Shown piece by piece: positions 1 to 3,927 of a stretch of DNA of 5,892 nt (the first letter of the stretch is position 1; every line of letters begins with the position of its first letter). The stretch covers positions 1-5,892 of the forward strand of contig JAGMBM010000142.1 of NCBI GenBank assembly GCA_023129675.1, read 5' to 3'. The position numbers and the translations under genes are program-made. Origin of the DNA: Hadesarchaea archaeon (GTDB lineage Archaea > Hadarchaeota > Hadarchaeia > Hadarchaeales > Hadarchaeaceae). The notes under the pieces were generated by a model. That model was given only the letters and a program-made list of their open reading frames with translations, did not search any database and was not told the DNA's origin.

Positions 1-348
1 GCATTTGCGCTCCTCGTCGGCTTAGCCTCCGGAGGCAGGTTCTTGTTCGCGGCTCCCGGGGCAGTCATGATCTTATCGCCATATTTTACCCGACATCAGG
101 GCGGGCTAATCGGGTTGGCAGGACCGGCTACAAACATCGCGATTGCCGGCTGCTTCTTCCCCTTGAGTTACTTCTCAGGCCTGATCGGCGATATAGGATT
201 ATGGGGCGCGCTTATCAACCTCTGGCTAGCATTTTTCAACTTGCTACCCTTCCCACCACTAGACGGAGAAAAAGTCTTCTCGTGGAGCCCCGCGGCATGG
301 GTGGCAATTGAGGTACCCCTGCTCGTGTCCATCGTGATGTTATTTTAG
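1..348 (+). CDS. Site-2 protease-type (M50) membrane metallopeptidase, C-terminal part
   Basis: The frame is open from the first base of the window, so this is the last 115 residues of a longer protein; no start is present. Family M50 proteases cut substrates within the membrane using zinc. Two hallmarks are visible: GPATNIAIA at residues 41-49 of the visible part (the GPxxN motif) and NLLPFPPLDG at 80-89, whose Asp88 matches the third zinc ligand of the family. The HExxH motif must lie upstream, outside the window. The rest is hydrophobic, consistent with several membrane helices, and the tail after the last helix is very short. The next gene starts 45 bases downstream on the same strand with its own ribosome site, so the two could share a transcript. 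The substrate is unknown. Confidence 0.85.
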   Translation, partial: AFALLVGLASGGRFLFAAPGAVMILSPYFTRHQGGLIGLAGPATNIAIAGCFFPLSYFSGLIGDIGLWGALINLWLAFFNLLPFPPLDGEKVFSWSPAAWVAIEVPLLVSIVMLF

Positions 349-393
349 GTAAATTTTTAAACGTCGCCAGAGAAGGGGTGGTGAGGTGAGCAA

Positions 394-627
394 TTGGTAC
401 AAGCGTATGTTTTGATAACTGCTGCGATAGGCAAAGTCAGACAGGTTTCGAAAGAACTCGAGGGACTTCGAGGGATGAGAACGGTGCACGTGGTCACGGG
501 GCCCTACGACCTCGTTGTTTTCGTCGAGGCCAAAGATCTTAGCACCCTGACCAACACGGTCGTCGAAGGAATCCACAAGATCAAGGGAGTCGTCGATACG
601 AACACGGCGATCGTTGTTGAGCTTTAG
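394..627 (+). CDS. Stand-alone Lrp/AsnC ligand-binding (RAM) domain protein
   Basis: This 77-residue protein consists only of the alpha/beta effector-binding domain found at the C-terminus of Lrp/AsnC regulators, with no DNA-binding helix-turn-helix. The pattern AYVLITAAIGK...VTGPYDLVVFVEAKD...V..I..IKGVVDT.T is typical. Such single-domain proteins (SraM type) bind amino acids, form oligomers, and may act as sensors or partners of full-length Lrp proteins. The start is TTG at 394: the in-frame stop TGA at 382-384 leaves little room upstream, and GAGGTGA (383-389) sits 4 bases before it as a good archaeal ribosome site. The stop codon ends only 3 bases before the 3' end of the opposing tRNA-Gln gene, so the two converge almost without spacing. 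The ligand cannot be told from sequence. Confidence 0.88.
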   Translation: MVQAYVLITAAIGKVRQVSKELEGLRGMRTVHVVTGPYDLVVFVEAKDLSTLTNTVVEGIHKIKGVVDTNTAIVVEL

Positions 628-647
628 GGATGGTAGCCCCGCCCGGA

Positions 648-667
648 ACTTCGTCGGCTAAATCGAT
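648..667 (-). other. tRNA-Gln(CUG) intron 3, 20 nt, T-loop position 59/60
   Basis: This is a complete motif. The outer helix is the T-stem CCCGG/CCGGG. The central helix is exon TTCG with intron CGAA. The bulges are AA^A and GT^T. The inner helix is TCG/CGA. Splicing yields T-loop TTCGAAT. Confidence 0.92.
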
Positions 668-693
668 TTCGAACCGGGGTCGACGGATCCAGA

Positions 694-709
694 TTGCGGT
701 CCTAACGAC
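694..709 (-). other. tRNA-Gln(CUG) intron 2, 16 nt, anticodon loop 32/33
   Basis: The intron reads GTCGTTAGGACCGCAA. Exon GCGG pairs with intron CCGC. The bulges are AC^G and AA^T. The inner helix is only TC/GA. The outer pairing TCCTG/CTGGA has one mismatch. Splicing restores the loop CTCTGGA. The usual archaeal position is 37/38, so 32/33 is non-canonical. Confidence 0.85.
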
Positions 710-727
710 GTCCGCCAGGATTGGCCT

Positions 728-747
728 TTAGGCCCAGCACTGCTGGT
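728..747 (-). other. tRNA-Gln(CUG) intron 1, 20 nt, D-loop position 15/16
   Basis: The intron starts ACCAGC and ends GCCTAA. Exon GGGT (tRNA 10-13) pairs with intron GCCT (two wobble pairs). The bulges are AG^A and AA^A (^ marks the cut). The inner hairpin is CCAGC-AGT-GCTGG. No outer helix is visible, so this is a relaxed motif. Splicing leaves TAGAGGCCAATCCT. Confidence 0.85.
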
Positions 748-784
748 CTACCCCACGGGGCTACCAAGTATTAATTACTCCCTC

Positions 785-792
785 TAATAAAA
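785..792 (-). promoter_or_regulatory. TATA-like box for tRNA-Gln(CUG)
   Basis: TTTTATTA on the minus strand, centred about 26 bases before the mature tRNA 5' end. With usual archaeal spacing, transcription would begin within a few bases of that end, giving almost no leader. The assignment rests on position and AT content only. Confidence 0.55.
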
Positions 793-845
793 TCGCTTTT
801 TGTGGTTGTGAGAAGCCAATAATTTTGGGCGTAATCATAAAAGAA

Positions 846-1253
846 TTAACTCAATTCTCTTAACAGCGTTTCAATTTGGTTTATCGCTTTTTGGAGTTTA
901 GCTGTGTTCTCGAAAAAATCTTTCTCTAGAATGGTATAGATAAGTGTGCGTGGGACTAATAGACCCATATGGCCCAGAATATAACCAATATCTGAAAGTT
1001 CATAAAGTATCGGAGAGCGCCACCATAATTTGTCCTGCCCCACCCTTGCTAATAATCTGCCCTCATATTTTTCTGGCTTGGTTGCTATTTCCTCTAACTC
1101 GGTTTTTATCATTATAAGTCGGCCTTTCGCCCATTCTTTATCAAACTTTATGCGACCTATACGGTGTTCCGATTGTTGGGTTATCCATGTAAGAAATGAA
1201 ATAATTAAAGTCAGTGCAACCATTGCTAACAGAATTAGTTGAAGGAGATCCAT
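846..1253 (-). CDS. Small single-pass membrane protein, unknown function
   Basis: I do not recognise this 135-residue protein. Residues 3-24 (LLQLILLAMVALTLIISFL region) form one clear membrane helix at the very N-terminus. The remainder is a charged, helix-rich soluble domain, including KTELEEIATKPEKYEGRLLA around residues 50-69 and a possible C-terminal amphipathic helix ending in ETLLRELS. The anchor-plus-domain layout puts most of it on one face of the membrane. ATG at 1251-1253 follows a weak GTGA about 6 bases upstream, with an AT-rich ATATTTA at 1263-1269 on this strand. The gene and its flanks are clearly richer in A+T than the neighbouring protease genes, which suggests separate acquisition. 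No partner gene is adjacent; the tRNA-Gln(CUG) gene follows on the same strand after about 80 bases. Confidence 0.7.
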   Translation of the reverse strand: MDLLQLILLAMVALTLIISFLTWITQQSEHRIGRIKFDKEWAKGRLIMIKTELEEIATKPEKYEGRLLARVGQDKLWWRSPILYELSDIGYILGHMGLLVPRTLIYTILEKDFFENTAKLQKAINQIETLLRELS

Positions 1254-1372
1254 TGAATCACGTAAATATCCTATTTGCCATATTATTCTTCAGCGCGTTA
1301 CTTGTAATATTGCCTCACGAGCCCCCGAGGTGTCTCTGAGAACACGAGAATCTTCCAATTACCCAAAGGAGA

Positions 1373-1777
1373 TTAAACAGTTGCTATCCGACCAGCCGTC
1401 CGCGTGCGCAAAATGGACTGAACGACGAAGAACCCCAACAGGAGTAAAACGTAAACAAGGATGAGGCTGGATAGTACCTGAACATCTGTACCCCCGCCTA
1501 TCGCGCCCGGCACCCACTTCAGGAAGAGGTTGAAAAGGCTGAACAGCGGGAATGTAAAAATGTGCAAGAAAAGTGCGAGATTTGGATTTGCGCTGAAAAC
1601 CAAGTAAAGCACAAGGGCACCTAGACCGAGCAGTGCGTAGCTCGCAAGGAATAAAGCGTTGACCTCCGACTGGATTCCCCTTAGGGACAAGCTGAAGATG
1701 ATGTACAGTACGGCCAAAGCTATGCCGAACGCTATATCGGCCAGAAGTTGGGGCTTTGGGAGGACGCGCTGTAGCAT
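1373..1777 (-). CDS. Four-helix integral membrane protein, unknown function
   Basis: This 134-residue protein is almost entirely hydrophobic, with four likely membrane helices at about 13-34, 41-62, 67-89 and 101-123. The loops are short, with a glycine-rich turn (GAIGGG, 91-96) before the last helix and a basic C-terminal tail (RTRTAGR). I see no catalytic or metal-binding motif and cannot assign a family. It starts at ATG 1775-1777 and is transcribed divergently from the S16 protease; the 16 bases between this start and the possible GTG at 1794 hold a palindrome. Codon composition matches the GC-rich protease rather than the AT-rich neighbour, so it looks like resident chromosomal DNA. Divergent pairing with a membrane-anchored protease hints at joint control, but that is only inference. 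Confidence 0.72.
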   Translation of the reverse strand: MLQRVLPKPQLLADIAFGIALAVLYIIFSLSLRGIQSEVNALFLASYALLGLGALVLYLVFSANPNLALFLHIFTFPLFSLFNLFLKWVPGAIGGGTDVQVLSSLILVYVLLLLGFFVVQSILRTRTAGRIATV

Positions 1778-1779
1778 TT

Positions 1780-1799
1780 GACCACATTTTAAGGTGGTC
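1780..1799. promoter_or_regulatory. Palindrome GACCAC-N8-GTGGTC in a divergent promoter region
   Basis: Perfect 6-bp arms at 1780-1785 and 1794-1799 enclose ATTTTAAG, a plausible TATA element for the plus-strand protease: a start about 25 bases on would fall near 1812-1817, before ATG 1827. A dyad wrapped round a TATA box is a typical place for a repressor. The binding protein is unknown. Confidence 0.45.
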
Positions 1800-1826
1800 G
1801 GAGTTCGTATTAATCAACGTGGTCCT

Positions 1827-2546
1827 ATGGCGCGCCGGAGGGCTAGGAGAAGGGAAAGATCCTTCTTGGCCAGCTTCCTCGCGATCTCGTTCTTCCTAGG
1901 GCTACTGCTCGGAGCCGTGCTCGTTTCAACATGGATGAATGAGCTGCCCGCCCTCCAGCTTGCGGAGGGCGAGAACCACACCCGCTCCATCACGATTGTC
2001 GGGATTGAAAAGAGCACCGGAGAGGGGATGCTCGCAACTCTGAAGGTGGGGCTGATAGCCGGCCAGGGGCGCCTCCTGATAAATGTGCCGCCCTGGGAAA
2101 ACGAAGATACCCAGCAATCATTTTTCGACGCTAGGGACGCCGCCGAGCACTGGTCGATTTTAGAGACCGGCCGGAGCTTGGAGCAGGTCGATGTTATCGT
2201 CTCCCTCGAAAATCTCTCCGATGAAACCACGATCGCCGGGCCCTCTGCTAGCGCTGCGATGGCTGTAGCACTCGTCGCGATGATCCGCGCTATCGAAAAT
2301 ATCGAACCTAACCAAGTGCGACAAGATGCAGTGGTGAGCGCGTCCATTGATTCCACGAGCGTGCTAATGCCCGTTGGGGGAATCAAAACAAAGTATGAAA
2401 AGGTGCGAGCTGGTGGGTTTAGCCTTTTCATCGTGGCCTCGACCCAGGGCGGGCGCCTGCCGAACTATCCTGACATCCAGGTGGAAAAGGTTCGGAACCT
2501 CCATGAGCTCGTCACCCGAGAGGACTTGTTGTTAATCGGCTCGTGA
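1827..2546 (+). CDS. Membrane-anchored S16 (Lon-type) serine protease without ATPase domain
   Basis: The 239-residue product begins with a strongly basic stretch (MARRRARRRERS), then one membrane helix at about 13-34, then a Lon-type protease domain to the end. The catalytic pair is visible: Ser140 in AGPSASAAMAVAL matches the GPSAG serine of Lon, and Lys187 in MPVGGIKTK matches the GG[LI]K lysine. The AAA+ ATPase module of Lon is absent. Archaea are known to encode S16-family proteases, and this one is a minimal form with its active domain probably outside the cytoplasm or at the membrane face. I chose ATG 1827 over GTG 1794 because the likely TATA (1786-1793) would put the transcript start after 1794, and the basic N-terminus begins at this ATG. 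The substrate is unknown. Confidence 0.88.
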   Translation: MARRRARRRERSFLASFLAISFFLGLLLGAVLVSTWMNELPALQLAEGENHTRSITIVGIEKSTGEGMLATLKVGLIAGQGRLLINVPPWENEDTQQSFFDARDAAEHWSILETGRSLEQVDVIVSLENLSDETTIAGPSASAAMAVALVAMIRAIENIEPNQVRQDAVVSASIDSTSVLMPVGGIKTKYEKVRAGGFSLFIVASTQGGRLPNYPDIQVEKVRNLHELVTREDLLLIGS

Positions 2547-2567
2547 TAGGCGATTTCTTCTGCCTAT
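2546..2567. terminator. Short inverted repeat after the protease gene
   Basis: ATAGGC (2546-2551) and GCCTAT (2562-2567) form a 6-bp stem with a T/C-rich 10-base loop, starting in the protease stop codon. It could end the plus-strand transcript before the opposing tRNA gene. No T-run follows it, so the terminator role is weakly supported. Confidence 0.3.
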
Positions 2568-2992
2568 GTTGAAGTCCAACCTGCCGTAGCTTTGGCTTGA
2601 ACGAAATGGTAGCCCGGGGCGGAACTCCGGTCGACCCGTCGACATTCGAATTCGGCAGGATTTCCCTTCCACCGTCGCGGGCTCCAAAGGCCCGCAGGAT
2701 TTTGTGGGGGGTTTAACCCCTGACCATTGGGCCCAGTCACCACTGGTCTACCCCACCGGGCTACCAAATGAGTGTATTCGTGAGATGGTTTATTATCTTC
2801 TACTGTGCCACCGTTACAATCTCCAGAAGACCTTTTTCTAGCCTTTATTTCGGGTTTTAAAGGTTTTAAGCAAATATTCCGTCTTACGTATTCTTCCAAT
2901 GCCAAGTTACAAATTCGTGAACAATTTCCCCCTAGTTCATGAGTTCCTCTTACCAATCGTTTATCAACTTTTACAAGTGTTTTTTCTCCCAT
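2564..2992 (-). CDS. RHH/CcdA-like antitoxin-type protein whose frame runs into tRNA-Gln
   Basis: Residues 1-39 (KTLVKVDKRL, then a helix, then CSRICNLALEEYVRR) have the strand-helix-helix pattern of ribbon-helix-helix DNA-binding proteins, closest to CcdA/VapB-type antitoxins. These bind DNA as dimers and repress their own promoter. Expression signals are strong: a TATA box, tandem operator-like repeats and GGAGGAGGT 6 bases before ATG 2990-2992. After about residue 40 the sequence is unlike a folded domain. From residue 77 the frame is reading tRNA-Gln(UUG) and stays open to a TAG at 2564-2566, giving 142 codons. The functional protein is probably only the first 40-70 residues, so the gene may have lost its original end beside the tRNA. 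No toxin gene is adjacent; the nearest upstream gene on this strand is the HNH protein. Confidence 0.62.
   Translation of the reverse strand: MGEKTLVKVDKRLVRGTHELGGNCSRICNLALEEYVRRNICLKPLKPEIKARKRSSGDCNGGTVEDNKPSHEYTHLVARWGRPVVTGPNGQGLNPPQNPAGLWSPRRWKGNPAEFECRRVDRSSAPGYHFVQAKATAGWTST
2624..2644 (-). other. tRNA-Gln(UUG) intron 4, 21 nt, T-loop position 59/60
   Basis: The central helix is exon TTCG with intron CGGA (one wobble). The bulges are AA^T and GT^T. The inner stem is GTCG/CGAC. The outer helix is the T-stem GGTGG/CCGCC, adjacent to TTCG only after intron 3 leaves. It shares its position with intron 3 of the CUG gene. Confidence 0.88.
2651..2668 (-). other. tRNA-Gln(UUG) intron 3, 18 nt, T-stem/loop border 53/54
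   Basis: The central helix is exon CGGT with intron GCCG. The bulges are GG^A and AA^T. The inner helix is AGG/CCT. The outer helix is CGA/TCG, borrowing TCG from the T-loop exon. Splicing joins GGTGG directly to TTCGAA. Confidence 0.87.
2702..2721 (-). other. tRNA-Gln(UUG) intron 2, 20 nt, D-loop about 20a/20b
   Basis: The inner hairpin is GGGG-TTAAA-CCCC. The central helix is exon GTGG with intron CCAC. The bulges are TC^A and AA^A. The first base of exon GTGG is position 15 and the next is 16, so this full 4-bp helix exists only once intron 1 is gone. It has no counterpart in the CUG gene. Confidence 0.85.
2727..2747 (-). other. tRNA-Gln(UUG) intron 1, 21 nt, D-loop position 15/16
   Basis: Exon GGGT pairs with intron GCCC. 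The bulges are AG^A and AA^T. The inner hairpin is CCAGT-GGTG-ACTGG. It is the same position as, and clearly similar to, intron 1 of the CUG gene. Splicing joins TAG to TGGTC. Confidence 0.87.
2788..2795 (-). promoter_or_regulatory. TATA-like box for tRNA-Gln(UUG)
   Basis: ATAATAAA on the minus strand, centred about 29 bases before the mature 5' end, so a start near 2766 would give a leader of roughly four bases (TGGT). The box overlaps codons 66-69 of the RHH frame. It is supported by position and by the similar arrangement at the other tRNA-Gln gene. Confidence 0.55.
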
Positions 2993-2998
2993 TATTTT

Positions 2999-3007
2999 AC
3001 CTCCTCC
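2999..3007 (-). promoter_or_regulatory. Strong ribosome binding site of the RHH gene
   Basis: GGAGGAGGT on the minus strand, 6 bases before ATG 2990-2992. It fixes this start and shows the frame was under selection for translation. Confidence 0.8.
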
Positions 3008-3016
3008 TTAGGTTGT

Positions 3017-3032
3017 CCAGAGCTGCCCAGAG
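3017..3032 (-). promoter_or_regulatory. Tandem CTCTGG repeats, likely RHH operator
   Basis: CTCTGG occurs twice on the minus strand (3027-3032 and 3017-3022) at a spacing of exactly 10 bp, one helical turn. It lies just downstream of the TATA box around the expected transcript start. RHH proteins commonly bind short tandem sites one turn apart, so self-repression is a reasonable inference. Confidence 0.45.
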
Positions 3033-3042
3033 TTAACCTTGG

Positions 3043-3050
3043 TATATATA
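3043..3050 (-). promoter_or_regulatory. TATA box of the RHH gene
   Basis: TATATATA lies about 51-58 bases before the ATG. It predicts a start near 3020-3024, overlapping the CTCTGG repeats, and a leader of about 30 bases that contains the ribosome site. Confidence 0.6.
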
Positions 3051-3129
3051 GATATGGCTGGTTGTCATCAGCGAATTTACGAAGATATACCAATTACAGT
3101 TCAGAGGGTTATGACCCAATTCCGGCCAT

Positions 3130-3783
3130 CTACGTTAGCTCAAGTTTAGTCTGCCGTTCGCGTTTAATGGTTTCGTGGTGCATTTTTACTGTTTCTTTCA
3201 TGCGCTTCTTGTCGATATATTTTTCGTATTTCCCGAAATCCTGAGTCCATTTATGTTTGGACCTTTCTCCCCAAACCTCGAATGCGTCGGCTACATGTTG
3301 GTCGAAATCCAAATCCTTTTTCGTTCCCGCTATTGTTAAATATTCTACACCATCAACTTCAGTAATCAAGGGTAACATACCCGACCTGATTTCTCCGTCG
3401 TAGTCCTCAAGCTTACCGTGGTAAATCGGTTTTTGTTTTTTCGGACACTGATTGACCTTGCTGAAATGTTTAACCAGCTCATCGTAGTCTAGCTCACCTC
3501 TGTCGGCTTTTATTTTAGCCAATCCAATATGCTTTATCCAGTGACACTTCCTACATAGGAGTTGAAATCTCAATAACTTCTGGACATGCTTCTCGTCGTC
3601 ATATTTCCATACTTCGTGTAAAAAGAGGGGTCTTTCCGGTGAACCGCATATCTCACATTTAGCCCCAGCAGTTCGGATGTGTTCCGCTCGTATGGAATCC
3701 CAAAGCTCGCGAGGAAGCAACTTGTACAGCGAGCTGAACCAGACTGTTTTTGGGACGAGCTCGATCCGCAGCTTCAGGCGCAT
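3130..3783 (-). CDS. HNH-type zinc-binding protein, putative endonuclease
   Basis: The 217-residue product carries the pattern of a phage/mobile-element HNH family. Following the N-terminal RIELVPKTVWFSSLYKLLP come Cys43-x2-Cys46, LHEVWKYDDEKHVQKL starting at about 55 (His56 as probable catalytic histidine), and Cys77-x2-Cys80-His81 with LAKI after it. The four cysteines should hold structural zinc. Family proteins are often annotated as HNH endonucleases, though activity is rarely shown. Residues beyond about 115 form a C-terminal extension of roughly 100 residues with charged helices, which I do not recognise. I prefer ATG 3781-3783 to ATG 3790-3792: GGAGATGA lies 5 bases before the former and overlaps the latter. 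It diverges from the DUF6602-like gene, and both promoters sit in the gap. Confidence 0.75.
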   Translation of the reverse strand: MRLKLRIELVPKTVWFSSLYKLLPRELWDSIRAEHIRTAGAKCEICGSPERPLFLHEVWKYDDEKHVQKLLRFQLLCRKCHWIKHIGLAKIKADRGELDYDELVKHFSKVNQCPKKQKPIYHGKLEDYDGEIRSGMLPLITEVDGVEYLTIAGTKKDLDFDQHVADAFEVWGERSKHKWTQDFGKYEKYIDKKRMKETVKMHHETIKRERQTKLELT

Positions 3784-3833
3784 ATCTCTCATCTCCCAAC
3801 ACTCATATTACATCCCCCCAATTATTAGAACCT

Positions 3834-3841
3834 CTTTTAAA
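3834..3841 (-). promoter_or_regulatory. TATA-like box of the HNH gene
   Basis: TTTAAAAG on the minus strand, 51-58 bases before the preferred ATG, predicts a transcript start near 3812 and a leader holding the GGAGATGA ribosome site. The assignment is by position and composition. Confidence 0.5.
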
Positions 3842-3880
3842 CACTTTATCGTGGGGAGGTCACTGAAAGTAATCCCATAG

Positions 3881-3889
3881 ATAATATAT
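3881..3889 (+). promoter_or_regulatory. TATA-like box of the DUF6602-like gene
   Basis: ATAATATAT is centred at 3885, predicting a start near 3910. That falls after the TTG at 3904 and before the ATGs at 3922 and 3928, and so helps decide the start codon. Confidence 0.5.
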
Positions 3890-3927
3890 CAGCATTAATC
3901 TAATTGGTAGCAGAGAGGGGTATGGAA

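Larger units (their letters stand above)
631..762 (-). tRNA. tRNA-Gln (anticodon CUG) interrupted by three introns
   Basis: Read on the minus strand, the gene opens with AGCCCCG at 762 and closes with CGGGGCT, discriminator A and an encoded CCA at 631; the 7-bp acceptor is perfect. Removing three introns (728-747, 694-709, 648-667) leaves 76 bases: D-stem GGG/CCT with the unpaired 13:22 pair seen in archaeal Gln and Glu tRNAs, anticodon stem GCGGA/TCCGT, loop CTCTGGA (anticodon CTG at 690-692), variable CGAC, T-stem CCCGG/CCGGG and T-loop TTCGAAT. Each intron is bounded by a 4-bp helix and two 3-base bulges, the archaeal splicing signal. The acceptor and loop resemble remembered archaeal tRNA-Gln sequences. 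A TATA-like box lies 23-30 bases upstream. Plain tRNA scanners may miss or mis-frame it because of the D-loop and T-loop introns. Confidence 0.93.
2607..2762 (-). tRNA. tRNA-Gln (anticodon UUG) interrupted by four introns
   Basis: On the minus strand the gene starts AGCCCGG (2762) and ends CCGGGCT, A and encoded CCA (2607). Taking out introns at 2727-2747, 2702-2721, 2651-2668 and 2624-2644 leaves 76 bases, the same length as the CUG isoacceptor. It has D-arm GGGTAGTGGTCAATCCT, anticodon stem CGGGC/GCCCG, loop CTTTGGA (anticodon TTG at 2685-2687), variable CGAC, T-stem GGTGG/CCGCC and T-loop TTCGAAT. Over half of the 156-base gene is intron. One exon, TTCGAA at 2645-2650, is just six bases. 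Two introns in the D-loop and two in the T-arm lie so close that their splicing signals share bases. The anticodon loop itself is intact. An upstream TATA-like box sits inside the RHH reading frame. Confidence 0.93.

Noticed and set aside
631..766. Long terminal inverted repeats suggesting a MITE-like mobile element (also at 2607-2766)
   Set aside because: The ends are tRNA acceptor strands; removing splicing-motif introns gives complete tRNA-Gln cloverleafs in both copies, which a transposon would not.
1359..1817. Minus-strand 152-codon open frame overlapping the four-helix protein
   Set aside because: Its product is basic and low in structure, with many Arg, Pro and Ser, as expected of an off-frame reading; the overlapping frame 1373-1777 gives a clean membrane protein.
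1814..2431. Minus-strand 205-codon open frame opposite the S16 protease
   Set aside because: It is antisense to a recognisable protease with its catalytic residues and has no domain or ribosome site of its own.
2939..3244. Plus-strand 101-codon frame over the RHH promoter and the HNH gene end
   Set aside because: It is antisense to well-supported signals, rich in Ser and Tyr from complementary reading, and has no ribosome site.
3904..3927. TTG 3904 or ATG 3922 as start of the DUF6602-like protein
   Set aside because: The predicted transcript start lies after the TTG, and the GAGAGGGG site is too close to ATG 3922 but well spaced for ATG 3928.
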